From the NCBI RefSeq assembly GCF_002443295.1, contig NZ_BAOS01000043.1, positions 1-64,000 on the forward strand: DNA of 64,000 nt. The letters are read 5' to 3'. The translations under genes were made by a program, and so were the position numbers. A model generated the notes under the pieces. It was not told the DNA's origin. It made no database searches and saw only the letters and a list, made by a program, of their open reading frames with translations. This DNA is from Candidatus Scalindua japonica. GTDB taxonomy: Bacteria > Planctomycetota > Brocadiia > Brocadiales > Scalinduaceae. Position 1 is the stretch's first letter, and the number at the start of each line of letters is the position of its first letter. Shown one piece after another: positions 18,207 through 27,524 of the stretch.

Positions 18207-19583
18207 TCAGAAATGACTTAACTCCGGCATGCCAAGCGGAATAACATTAAACCCAATTTCAAAAAGATCTTTGTGTGGTAAAGTATTCCTGCCGTCAAAA
18301 ATGAATGTCGGTTTTTCCATTGATTCAAAAATCTTCTTATAATCTAAAGACTTATAGCACTCCCATTCAGTTAATACCGCAATTGCGTGAGCATTCTTCG
18401 CGGCTTCATATGGGTCTGGGCAATATTCAACATTTCCATCAAATTCTTTCAGTTCAATTTTTGCATTCTCAAGTGCTTTTGGATCTGTAATCACGACATT
18501 AGCCATTTCATTTAATAGTTTCTTTGCAACATAAATTGCAGGAGATTCTCTTGTATCGCCGGTATTTGCTTTAAAAGCAAAACCGAATAGCGCAATTTTT
18601 TTCCCGGCGATGGTATTAAACATTGACTTCAACATTTTCAGGACAAAGCGTTCCACCTGATATTCATTCATTTTTACAACGCTTTCCCAATAATCAGCTA
18701 CTTCATCCAATCCATAATGTCTGCAAAGATAAACAAGATTAAAGATATCCTTTTTAAAACAAGAGCCTCCAAATCCAACGCTTGCATTTAAAAATTTGGG
18801 GCCTATCCTGCTGTCAGTGCCAACTGCATGTGCCACTTCATGTACATTGGCTCCTGTTTCTTCACAAAGTGCAGCAATACTGTTGATTGATGAAATGCGT
18901 TGTGCCAAAAAAGCATTCGCAGTCAACTTTGATAATTCTGTACTCCACACATTTGACGTTAGTATCTTTTCCTTACCAATCCATGAAGAATATAACTGAA
19001 CAATTTTATTGCGTGCTCTTAATCCTGATTCGGTTTCTCTGGATCCGACTAACACCCTGTCAGGGTCTTCAAGGTCTTTAATCGCGGTACCTTCTGCAAG
19101 AAACTCCGGGTTAGACAACACGTCAAAAATAATACCCTTTTCATTCGAATTAAGTATTCTTTCCATGGCTTCTGCGGTTTTAACAGGCAGGGTACTTTTT
19201 TCCACAATTATTTTACTAGCATCAGACAACTTCAGTATTTGTCGGGCCGTCTTCTCCCAGTATTGTAAATCTGCGGCATACCCTTCTCCATAACCAAACA
19301 TTTTTGTAGGAGTATTAACACTCACAAATATTATATGAGCTTCTTTGATACTGTTTTCTACATCAGTACTGAAGAACAGATTTTTATCACGCACATTGTG
19401 CACAACTTCCAATAACCCAGGTTCGTATATAGGGAGTTCTTCAGAATTCCATGCATCTATTCGTTTGCTATTAATATCAACGACTATCACCTTGTAATCA
19501 GGATTTTTCAAGGCAATCATCGCCATCGTTGGCCCACCGACATAACCCGCGCCAATACACAAAATAGTTTTTTCATTACCCAT
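18207..19583 (-). CDS. UDP-glucose 6-dehydrogenase, eukaryote-like subtype
   Basis: A 458-residue enzyme oxidising UDP-glucose to UDP-glucuronate with two NAD+. It has the NAD-binding IGAGYVGGPT (residues ~10-19), SNPEFLAEGTAI, NAFLAQRISSINS and the catalytic Cys275 in FGGSCFKKD. Segments such as RIDAWNSEELPIYEPGL, SVNTPTK and ENSIKEA resemble animal and plant UGDH much more than the short bacterial Ugd/TuaD type. UDP-glucuronate feeds capsule or exopolysaccharide synthesis, consistent with the phosphohexomutase across the oriC region. Transfer from, or shared ancestry with, the eukaryotic clade is inference. Confidence 0.93.
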   Translation of the reverse strand: MGNEKTILCIGAGYVGGPTMAMIALKNPDYKVIVVDINSKRIDAWNSEELPIYEPGLLEVVHNVRDKNLFFSTDVENSIKEAHIIFVSVNTPTKMFGYGEGYAADLQYWEKTARQILKLSDASKIIVEKSTLPVKTAEAMERILNSNEKGIIFDVLSNPEFLAEGTAIKDLEDPDRVLVGSRETESGLRARNKIVQLYSSWIGKEKILTSNVWSTELSKLTANAFLAQRISSINSIAALCEETGANVHEVAHAVGTDSRIGPKFLNASVGFGGSCFKKDIFNLVYLCRHYGLDEVADYWESVVKMNEYQVERFVLKMLKSMFNTIAGKKIALFGFAFKANTGDTRESPAIYVAKKLLNEMANVVITDPKALENAKIELKEFDGNVEYCPDPYEAAKNAHAIAVLTEWECYKSLDYKKIFESMEKPTFIFDGRNTLPHKDLFEIGFNVIPLGMPELSHF

Positions 19584-19837
19584 TAATTAATATCTCTTTT
19601 ACTTTTATTAAATCCACAAAGTGGTATATAACAATATACAATCCGTATATTACAGATTAATCACTGTACAATTATGCATAATTGTTGTCAACTTATAAAT
19701 TACAGGAAATAATTGAAGTGTGAGTCGGAGAAAAATTAATATTAATACTAACAAAACCTATCTGGGAAAATCTCATAAATTTAGGTTTGATAATTTTTAT
19801 TAATTTAAATTGGAGTAGAAAACAGAGGAATTGGAAA

Positions 19838-21193
19838 TTATTGTTTCTTTGCCATTCTAATCAGATTTTCTATGTGTGATTGGAACTCAGCACAGCTCTT
19901 ACTTTTTTCCTTTATCTTTTTAATGGCAAAAATAACGGTAGTATGCCTTTTGTTCCCAAAATATTTTCCTATTTCCTGATACGAGAAGTCTGTAAGTTTT
20001 TTTGCCAGGTACATACATATCTGGCGGGCAAGCGCGATATTCTTTGATTTGTTGCCGGATTGAATATCATTTCGTGAAACGTTATAATGACTGATCACTA
20101 CTCCCTCTATATCCTTTAAAGTAATGCATTTTTTATTATTGTACAGTTCGCTGAGGGTTTCAGTAGCCAGCTTGAGATCAATCTTTACCTTATTTATGTT
20201 CGCGTAAGCCATTACCGTGGTTATTGCGCTCTCCATTGACCTGACGCTATCATTGAACTTTTCAGAAATAAATTCAAGGACGTTATCAGGAATCCTTCTT
20301 TTCGTTTTCTCCGTCTTAGATCGTAAAATCTGTATTGAGGTATTAAACCCGGGCTGTTCAATTTTCGCAATCATCCCTGACATAAACCTGCTGACAAGAC
20401 TCTCTTTAAGTTGATTCATAAATCTTGGATGCGCGTCGCTTGCAAATACTATTCTCTTGGATAATCCGTGTAAGGTGTTAAAGGTATGAAGAAATTCTTC
20501 CTGAACTCCATTTTTATTGGCAAGGAAATGAACATCATCAACAAGGAATATATCTACACCCCTGTATTTTTTTCTGAATGATTCAAGCCTGCCGCCTTTA
20601 AGAGCATAAACAAATTCATTTGTCCAATTCTCAGCAGGCATATAAACAGCACTTACGGAACCGGATTCTGTTTTTAATCGGTTCCAAATACCCTGAAGGA
20701 GGTGGGTCTTTCCTACACCAATAGACCCATGTATGAAAAGCGTATTAAAAGCTACAGGTCCAGGTTTTGAAATCTCAAGCGCTGCGGCATAAGCCAACCT
20801 GTTACACCCGCCAACTACATAGTTGTCTAACAACAGCTTATTGTTACTTATAAAACCGTTGTCTTGATTTAATGGTTTTTCAAATTTAATATTGCCGGTA
20901 ACTGCTTTGGTACTTTTCTCAGAATGGCAGTTGTCTTTTACATGAAGATTAATTGAGGGATTAATTTCAGTAATATTCTCTATCAAATCTTTTATCAGAG
21001 GTTCATAGTTTTCACTAATCTTTGTCAGGACAAATTGATTTGGCACTCCTATATTTAAAGACCCATTATCGAATGAGATTACGTGGGTATTTTTAAACCA
21101 CAGATTAAATTGCCTTATGCCAACCTTTGCCTTGATTGCATCAAGAACATTTTGCCAGAGATCCGTAGACTTTTTTGTTGTAGAACAGTTCAT
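19838..21193 (-). CDS. dnaA: Chromosomal replication initiator DnaA
   Basis: A 451-residue AAA+ protein. Domain I (residues ~10-80) is recognisable by LWQNVLDAIKAKVG and FNLWFKN. Walker A is GSIGVGKTH (~156-164), Walker B is IFLVDDVHFL, and sensor regions follow. Domain IV holds the DnaA signature near LARQICMYLAKKLTDFSYQE and KRHTTVIFA, which reads DnaA boxes in the origin. The gene is not next to dnaN or recF; its neighbours are UDP-glucose dehydrogenase and a phosphohexomutase. It is transcribed away from the AT-rich region that holds DnaA boxes. Confidence 0.97.
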   Translation of the reverse strand: MNCSTTKKSTDLWQNVLDAIKAKVGIRQFNLWFKNTHVISFDNGSLNIGVPNQFVLTKISENYEPLIKDLIENITEINPSINLHVKDNCHSEKSTKAVTGNIKFEKPLNQDNGFISNNKLLLDNYVVGGCNRLAYAAALEISKPGPVAFNTLFIHGSIGVGKTHLLQGIWNRLKTESGSVSAVYMPAENWTNEFVYALKGGRLESFRKKYRGVDIFLVDDVHFLANKNGVQEEFLHTFNTLHGLSKRIVFASDAHPRFMNQLKESLVSRFMSGMIAKIEQPGFNTSIQILRSKTEKTKRRIPDNVLEFISEKFNDSVRSMESAITTVMAYANINKVKIDLKLATETLSELYNNKKCITLKDIEGVVISHYNVSRNDIQSGNKSKNIALARQICMYLAKKLTDFSYQEIGKYFGNKRHTTVIFAIKKIKEKSKSCAEFQSHIENLIRMAKKQ

Positions 21194-21974
21194 GAAAAGT
21201 GGGTAACGTCGGAACAGTACAAATTGAGAATGAAAAACTAAAAAATAAAAATAGAGAATTTTTAATTTTTTGAAGCCTTAATGAAACGAAATATTATCAA
21301 AATCAAACTTTGTGTCAAACTTAAAAAGATAATATTTCATTATATTTCTTTGGTAAATAATTTCAAAATCCATAAGGCTTTTGATATCAATAAGATTGAG
21401 GTTTAATCTTCAATGAAATAACTTTTTTTAAATTTTATTGAAATATTTACTATTTAAAAACATTATGTATAAAAAAATAAACTTCTTTTTTGCAGATTTT
21501 GTTATTTTAAATATGAACAACATAACATGTTTACACAAGCGTATTTATATAAACTGCTCTCCATGTCTATAGGTGCTCCTCCTTATAATCTTCATGTTTT
21601 TTGATTGTGGATAACTTGTGGATAACTTGTGAATTTAAAAATGCGATTATTTCGAACCTATAAAATTATCAAGATTATTTAAATACTAAATAAATTAATA
21701 ATTTAACCTGAGAGTAAAGATATTTGTAATCCTGACCGAAAACCATTAAACGTTTTTATACAAAAAGTAATTAATATAATCGGCTAATAAACAACAGTAG
21801 TTATCTGGATCGCAAATTTTACTGACATGCTCAGATTTTGTCTATTGTGGAAAACCCTTTGTCAAATACAAAGTAAATATTCTGTTACTCATTTTTACTT
21901 TACATATTTGAAAAGTTTTTTTACCATTAGCACCTGATAATTATTTCATACAGCATTTATTTTTTTATGAGGTT
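21194..21974. other. Probable chromosomal origin region (oriC)
   Basis: This 781-base gene-free, very AT-rich stretch lies upstream of dnaA. Two perfect DnaA boxes, TGTGGATAA, lie at 21606-21614 and 21617-21625, spaced exactly 11 bases in tandem, followed by a degenerate third (TGTGAATTT, 21628). A near box, TGTGGAAAA, is at ~21846. Long A/T tracts (21230-21520 and 21640-21790) could serve as unwinding elements. The dnaA promoter must also lie here. Function is inferred; GC-skew would test it. Confidence 0.7.
21606..21636 (-). promoter_or_regulatory. Tandem DnaA boxes
   Basis: Three tandem 11-base units on the minus strand relative to TTATCCACA: two perfect and one degenerate. The helical-turn-like spacing would place DnaA monomers on the same DNA face, as in origin arrays. 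Confidence 0.75.
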
Positions 21975-23546
21975 ATGGCAAAATATTTTGTAAAACGTAA
22001 ACTCCAGTGCCCTGGTGACGGTTATGAGATCAGTATGTCTGTCTGTAGAGGCAGGCAGAGAGTACTTTATCCTAAATGTCCTGTTTGTCGCCATAGAGAT
22101 AAGTCTATTAGTACATCTACAGAAGAGGTGGAGGAGTATACGCCCATGGACACCGGTACAAGGAAGATTTTGCAATTATCTACGAATCAGGATGAGGCAA
22201 TCAACCGTTTGATATTTAAATGTTATGATATACGAGGTAAATATCCGGAACAATTGGACGAATATACTTCTGAGAAGATAGGAATAGCAACAGTGCTTTT
22301 CTTAAAAAGCATAAAAGAGGATATTAATAACATTGTAGTGGCAAGAGACATCAGGCTCTCATCGAATGCATTAGCAAGCTCCCTGATGAAAGGTATTACT
22401 AAAGCAGGAGTAAATGTCATTGATATTGGAGAGGTGTCTACAGATACTACTTATTTTGCTGTAGGCAGTTGTAATTACGATGCTGGAATTATGGTTACTG
22501 CGTCAAATAATCCATCAAATTATAACGGATTCAAACTATGCCATGAGCAGGCTATGCCCATCAGCTTTGATACAGGTTTATCTACTATATCAGAAATAGC
22601 AAGACAAACTGACTTACCTGTCTCTGAACATCACGGTAATATTATTGAGAAAGATATAATTAATGAATACAAAAAATTTATCCTTAGCTTTGCCACACAT
22701 CTGAAACCATTAAAATTAGTGATAGATGCGGGAAATGGGATGGCGGGAAAGATGATACCTATCATCTTCAAAGATCTTCCTTGCAAAATAGTACCGTTAT
22801 TTTTCAAACCTGACGGGTCATTCCCAAACCACGAGCCAAACCCTTTAGATAGCAGAAACCTGAGTGATTTACAGTCCAAGGTACGTGAAACCGGAAGCAA
22901 CCTTGGCGTAGCATTTGATGGTGATGCGGACAGATGTGTCTTTGTAGATGAAAACGGCCGGGAAATAGGATGTGATATAATTGCGGCTATAATAGCGCGG
23001 AAACTTCTGCAGAAGGAAAAAGGGGCTACAATTTTATATGACCTGAGATCAAGCAGGATTTTGCCTGAAGAGATCAAAAAGGCTGGTGGAAATCCGTACC
23101 GGGAAAGAGTCGGTCATTCTCACATAAAGGCGATCATGAGGGAACAAAATGCCGTTTTTGGAGGCGACTTATCCGGACATTACTATTTCAGAAAAAACTA
23201 CTTTGCGGACTCTGCACTAATTGCATTGATAGAAGTTTTAAACATTTTGAGTGGTAGAAATGTGCCAATGTCTAACCTGATTGCGCCTCTGAGAAAATAT
23301 TGCTCAACTGGAGAAATAAATTTTAAGGTTGAGGATAAGGATAAAAAGATAGAACAGATTGCCCAACACTTTAAAGATGGCAAGGTTGATTATCTGGATG
23401 GAGTTACTATTGAATATAGTGATTGGTGGCTTAATGTAAGAAAATCTAATACTGAACCGTTACTCAGATTGAATCTGGAAGGAAAGACAAAGGAAATAAT
23501 GGAACATAGGAAGAAACAGGTGATAGATATTATTGAGAGAGAATAA
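21975..23546 (+). CDS. Phosphomannomutase/phosphoglucomutase with N-terminal zinc-ribbon-like extension
   Basis: A 523-residue alpha-D-phosphohexomutase interconverting hexose 6- and 1-phosphates for sugar-nucleotide synthesis. The phosphoserine loop reads VTASNNPSNYNGFK (Ser177), with Asn replacing the usual His of TASHNP. The metal loop is GDADRC, the sugar-binding loop GGDLSGHYYF, and the phosphate-binding site SNTEPLLRLN. The first ~60 residues are extra relative to the family and carry four Cys (12, 24, 35, 38; YPKCPVCRHR) that could bind zinc. The ATG has a GAGG only two bases upstream; a later start at Met21 or Met58 would remove part or all of the extension. Confidence 0.9.
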   Translation: MAKYFVKRKLQCPGDGYEISMSVCRGRQRVLYPKCPVCRHRDKSISTSTEEVEEYTPMDTGTRKILQLSTNQDEAINRLIFKCYDIRGKYPEQLDEYTSEKIGIATVLFLKSIKEDINNIVVARDIRLSSNALASSLMKGITKAGVNVIDIGEVSTDTTYFAVGSCNYDAGIMVTASNNPSNYNGFKLCHEQAMPISFDTGLSTISEIARQTDLPVSEHHGNIIEKDIINEYKKFILSFATHLKPLKLVIDAGNGMAGKMIPIIFKDLPCKIVPLFFKPDGSFPNHEPNPLDSRNLSDLQSKVRETGSNLGVAFDGDADRCVFVDENGREIGCDIIAAIIARKLLQKEKGATILYDLRSSRILPEEIKKAGGNPYRERVGHSHIKAIMREQNAVFGGDLSGHYYFRKNYFADSALIALIEVLNILSGRNVPMSNLIAPLRKYCSTGEINFKVEDKDKKIEQIAQHFKDGKVDYLDGVTIEYSDWWLNVRKSNTEPLLRLNLEGKTKEIMEHRKKQVIDIIERE

Positions 23547-23678
23547 ACACCAAAGAAACAAACTCCAGTCTTTTGATCGTTATTTTCAGGTGTGTATGGG
23601 GCGAACAGAAGACAAAAACCTGCCGATTATACTAACGGGTTTAGATTTGTTTGTAATTGTGAGTTATTACAAAGGGTT

Positions 23679-24572
23679 TTACGCCCTTGGATGAAACTTC
23701 TGATGTGTGGACTTAAGATGTTTCCGGTCGATGTGTGTGTAAATCTGGGTAGTAGAGATATTGGAATGCCCGAGCATCTCCTGTACTGATCGCAAATCCG
23801 CTCCTCCTTCCAGCAGATGTGTCGCGAACGAATGTCTTAATGTGTGTGGAGAAATGTTTGAACGAATCCCTGCCTTCATGGCATACTTCTTCACGATGCT
23901 CCATATGTTCTCGCGCCTCAACTTTTTACCTGTTCTGGACAGAAACAGTATAGGTTCATCGTTTTCTATTTTTGAAAGTACGGGGCGCACCTCCTGCAGG
24001 TATCTTTTGATCGCCTTTGCCGCTTCCGAACCCATAGGTACGATACGTTGTTTAGAACCCTTCCCCTGACACCTGATAAAGCCATAATCAAGGTTTATCC
24101 AACTCACTTTAATTGACGCGACTTCAGAAACCCTCGCACCTGTGGCGTACATAAGCTCCAACATCGCCTTATCCCGTATTCCGAGCTTATCATTACCGTC
24201 CGGTGCCTGAAGCATCTGCTCTATCGCGTTATAATGAAGCACTTCCGGCAGATGTTTCCGGAGTTTAAGTGTACTGACAGATGACATTGGATTTACAGAG
24301 ATCTTTCCTTCCATAACCAGATATTTATAGAACATTTTTATAGTAACGAGACATCTTGAGATAGAATTTTCAGTAAGTCCTCTCTGTTTCTCGCTTTCTA
24401 TAAAGCCTACTATCATTTTTGCGTGTAAATCCTGAAAATGTTTAACATTCGCATCCTGTAGATAGTTTGAGAAATTGTGCAGGTCTCCCTTATACCCCTT
24501 AATTGTATTTTCAGAAAGACCGCATTCAACGATGAGATAATTTAGAAATGATTCTACTAGTGGTTCATCTAT
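23679..24572 (-). CDS. Site-specific tyrosine recombinase XerC/XerD
   Basis: A chromosome-dimer-type recombinase. Starting at ATG 24572 gives a 297-residue protein of normal Xer length: MIDEPLVESFLNYL. The core-binding domain spans residues ~1-95. The catalytic domain has ATGARVSEVASI (first Arg), the Lys turn, HTLRHSFATHLLEGG (HxxR), LGHSNISTT (His/Trp position) and the Tyr in TQIYTHIDR. Xer proteins resolve chromosome dimers at dif near the terminus. The gene overlaps the 3' end of glyS by 8 bases, so it is co-transcribed. C versus D cannot be decided from sequence alone. Confidence 0.92.
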   Translation of the reverse strand: MDEPLVESFLNYLIVECGLSENTIKGYKGDLHNFSNYLQDANVKHFQDLHAKMIVGFIESEKQRGLTENSISRCLVTIKMFYKYLVMEGKISVNPMSSVSTLKLRKHLPEVLHYNAIEQMLQAPDGNDKLGIRDKAMLELMYATGARVSEVASIKVSWINLDYGFIRCQGKGSKQRIVPMGSEAAKAIKRYLQEVRPVLSKIENDEPILFLSRTGKKLRRENIWSIVKKYAMKAGIRSNISPHTLRHSFATHLLEGGADLRSVQEMLGHSNISTTQIYTHIDRKHLKSTHQKFHPRA

Positions 24573-26658
24573 CATTTTCAACGATAAACGCCAGATTTGC
24601 AATGTTTTCAACATAGAGTTCGTTCACTTTTTTGACTAACAAGAGTCTGTTATTCTTTATATTTTCATCCTCTACATTTACAAAAACCTTTTCAAAGAAA
24701 TCATGGATCGGTTTTGCAAATGCCTCATTATATGCAAGTGAAAACTCTTCATATTTCCCTGTAGGGAAATACGCAAGCAGGTTCTCTTTTTCCTTATTAT
24801 ATACAGCCCACAATTTACGCTCTTCTTCCTCTTCCAGCAGATCTTCATTTACTTCTCCGTGGATTGTACAATTTTTCCCTATATTGAATGTTCTCTCTAC
24901 AACTGCCACAAGCTTTTGCCAGATGGTAGTTTTGGAAATCTTTGTGATAACCTCTAATCTACATAAGAGATCAGATATATTGTCAAAACCCGACTTCATT
25001 GCGGATTCAATGATGTCGTAACGATAGCCTCTCTCAAGATAGGTGTTATTTATCCTGTCCTTAAGAAAATCTATTATCTGTCCATAAACCTTACTACTGT
25101 CGCCATCAGGGCATACGTTAGTCAGGTTTGACAATGATTTCTCAAAAATATCTTTTAATGATAAACAGAGACTTTTCTTTTCCAGGATACGTATAATTCC
25201 CTGTGATTGCCTTCTGAGCCCGTAAGGATCTTGAGAGCCTGTAGGAATCAGACCTGCCGCGAAACATCCGGCAATAAGGTCAAATTTGTCAGCCAGGCTG
25301 AGTACGGTGCCAATCTCGGTCTCCGGCAGTATATCATCGGCATATCGTGGTAAGTAATGTTCTGCAATCGACTGGGCCACTTCTTCATCCTCACCATGTT
25401 CAAAAGCATATTCACGACCCATAATTCCCTGTAACTTGGGAAACTCACCTACCATCTCTGTCAAAAGGTCTGTTTTACATAAACTTGACGCACGTTTGAC
25501 CAACGCCAACTTGTCAGAAGAAAAACCCAGCGTCTCAGCAATAAAACATGCCAGGTCGCCAATCCTTTTACTTCTGTCCAGATAACTTCCCATATCTTCA
25601 TGAAATACAACCCCTTCCAGATCCTTAAGCCTGTCATGAAGAGTTATCTTCTTGTCCTCATTCCAGAAAAAGTTTGCATCTGCAAGTCTTGCCCGTAAAA
25701 CACGCTCATTGCCCTTTTTGATAATCTCGCCATCAGCAGAATCTCTGTCGGTAATTACAATAAACTCAGGTAACAGCTTACCGTCTTTATCCTTAACAGG
25801 AAAATACCGTTGATGGTCCTTCATCGAGGTTACAACAACTTCTGATGGGATTGCCAGGAACTCATCTTCGAAACCACACTTTACCGCACCAGGAAACTCA
25901 ACAAGGTTTGTTACCTCGTTAAGTAATTCTTCATCTTTCATAGTAGTGTTGTAAACGGAAAGAAGAGAGTTTATCTCTTTCCTGATAATCTCTCTTCTTT
26001 CCTCGATCTCAACTATTACCTTTTCGCTCTTTAACCTCTCTTTATATTTTTCATAATCGGCGCAGGGAATCTCTATAACATTGTCAGACAGAAACTGATG
26101 GCCGTTTGTACTACGTCCTGCTTTTATACCGTTTAATTCGAGGTTGACTATGTCTTTATCAAAAAGTGCCATAATTGTGCGTATCGGTCGTGCAAAATAT
26201 AATTTATCAGATTTCCATCTCATAGATTTTGGAAAGTTGATTGATGTTATGATAGATGTTAACATTTCCGGTAGTAGATCAAATATTTTCTTCCCCTCTA
26301 TCTCTTTAACGGCAAAGCAATATTCCCCTTTGGATGTGTCCTTAACTATCATATCTTCAGCTTTTACACCCTGTGAACTCGCAAAGCCGACAGCCGCTTT
26401 CGTTGGCACTCCTGATTCATCAAAAGCAACTTTTGCTGAAGGTCCCTTTATCTCCTGAACAATATCCTCCTGGTTCTGTGGTAAACCGCTGGCAAATAAC
26501 ACCAGGCGTCTAGGTGTACCGGTAGTATGTATAGTGTCAAAACACAGACGGTTCTTCTTAACCTGCTCCGCAAACAACTCTTCCATTTGTTTAAGAGCAG
26601 GAACGATATAACCTGCCGGTATCTCTTCAGTTCCTATTTCTAATAACAGATTTGACAT
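24565..26658 (-). CDS. glyS: Glycyl-tRNA synthetase beta subunit
   Basis: A 697-residue protein matching the bacterial tetrameric (alpha2beta2) GlyRS beta chain. The N-terminus MSNLLLEIGTEEIPAGYIVPALKQ is diagnostic, followed by TGTPRRLVLFASGLP and the SMKDHQRYFPV segment. A central HD-like part has ADANFFWNEDKK, and the C-terminal tRNA-binding DALR-like region is present. It charges tRNA-Gly together with the alpha subunit GlyQ, which is not in the window; normally the two are adjacent. It precedes xer in the same transcript and follows a cyclophilin-like gene by 6 bases. Confidence 0.96.
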   Translation of the reverse strand: MSNLLLEIGTEEIPAGYIVPALKQMEELFAEQVKKNRLCFDTIHTTGTPRRLVLFASGLPQNQEDIVQEIKGPSAKVAFDESGVPTKAAVGFASSQGVKAEDMIVKDTSKGEYCFAVKEIEGKKIFDLLPEMLTSIITSINFPKSMRWKSDKLYFARPIRTIMALFDKDIVNLELNGIKAGRSTNGHQFLSDNVIEIPCADYEKYKERLKSEKVIVEIEERREIIRKEINSLLSVYNTTMKDEELLNEVTNLVEFPGAVKCGFEDEFLAIPSEVVVTSMKDHQRYFPVKDKDGKLLPEFIVITDRDSADGEIIKKGNERVLRARLADANFFWNEDKKITLHDRLKDLEGVVFHEDMGSYLDRSKRIGDLACFIAETLGFSSDKLALVKRASSLCKTDLLTEMVGEFPKLQGIMGREYAFEHGEDEEVAQSIAEHYLPRYADDILPETEIGTVLSLADKFDLIAGCFAAGLIPTGSQDPYGLRRQSQGIIRILEKKSLCLSLKDIFEKSLSNLTNVCPDGDSSKVYGQIIDFLKDRINNTYLERGYRYDIIESAMKSGFDNISDLLCRLEVITKISKTTIWQKLVAVVERTFNIGKNCTIHGEVNEDLLEEEEERKLWAVYNKEKENLLAYFPTGKYEEFSLAYNEAFAKPIHDFFEKVFVNVEDENIKNNRLLLVKKVNELYVENIANLAFIVENDR

Positions 26659-26664
26659 AATATT

Positions 26665-27036
26665 TTAAACTCTTTCTAATTTTATACTCGTACCATCCCG
26701 CACACTCTTAAATATATCAACATCACCTTCAACCTTGCCAACAATATTAACAGCACTGGCAGGACGTATCTCATCACCCTGACTGGCCGGTGTCGGGCCA
26801 AAGAATATACAGAAGGCCTTTCCCGTTGGCCAGTAACCCAAATCACCTTTTTCAACTACCTCTTTTGCTGTTTCATCTAGCGGTGAATCTACTGGAATGT
26901 CAAAATATATTTCATCTCCCCATGTATTTACACTGTTCTCAATGGGTAAAGCATCCCAGATAGCGTCAGACGTATTACTGCTTGAAAGCCCTGCGACGGC
27001 AGAAACGTCACATGTAATTATCCTGATCTTTCTCAT
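26665..27036 (-). CDS. Cyclophilin-like TM1367-family protein
   Basis: A 123-residue protein with the recognisable pattern ALPIENSVNTWGDEIYFDIP, DLGYWPTGKAFCIFFGPTPA and IRPASAVNIVGKVEGD. This family has a cyclophilin-like beta-barrel fold, but the prolyl-isomerase residues are not conserved; its function is unknown and a small-molecule-binding role has been proposed. It overlaps the upstream small membrane protein by 4 bases (ATGA) and sits directly before glyS, so all four minus-strand genes form one operon. Confidence 0.88.
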   Translation of the reverse strand: MRKIRIITCDVSAVAGLSSSNTSDAIWDALPIENSVNTWGDEIYFDIPVDSPLDETAKEVVEKGDLGYWPTGKAFCIFFGPTPASQGDEIRPASAVNIVGKVEGDVDIFKSVRDGTSIKLERV

Positions 27037-27305
27037 TGCCGTCTCATGTTTTTAATAAAAAAGAATATTGCTGCAGCAAATAGCATAGAAAACGTAATTG
27101 TATTACGCTTCGAATATTCTATAGTACCAGTAAAATTAAAAATTATCAATGTTAAGGACAACGCCATCAAAACACCGGCCATCAGCATTAACAACCTGTT
27201 TCTATTATTCAGTATATCCAACGCGCTTACCCTCCCAAATTCTTGATGTTTTTTAAAATCGCCCCACTTATCCGAAATAACCCATAAGCTGTCATCCCTG
27301 AACAC
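27033..27305 (-). CDS. Small two-helix membrane protein, unknown function
   Basis: A 90-residue protein with a charged N-terminal ~40 residues and two hydrophobic helices (LLMLMAGVLMALSLTLIIF and TITFSMLFAAAIFFFI), ending with a basic tail. This topology leaves both ends on the same side of the membrane, probably the cytoplasm. It is the first gene of the cyclophilin-like/glyS/xer operon by a 4-base overlap. No family recognised. Confidence 0.7.
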   Translation of the reverse strand: MFRDDSLWVISDKWGDFKKHQEFGRVSALDILNNRNRLLMLMAGVLMALSLTLIIFNFTGTIEYSKRNTITFSMLFAAAIFFFIKNMRRQ

Positions 27306-27524
27306 TCAAATCTCTAATCAGAGGTTATAGCCGTTAATTATAGTTTTTCTGGAAACACCTGATCAATCTATCATAAGTTAAAAACCATTACAAGGAATAT
27401 CGTTTATATAGGTTTAATCTGAATTGAGCAATCCTGAAACATTATCAGGTAAGTGGTTAAAAGTAGCGTTTGTTTCCCAAAAGAGCTACAGAAAAAGACT
27501 GCCTGGTAAATATGCGACTTTTTT

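Noticed and set aside
26665-27305. Glycyl-tRNA synthetase alpha subunit upstream of glyS
   Set aside because: The two upstream frames are a cyclophilin-like protein and a small membrane protein; no GlyQ-like sequence is present.
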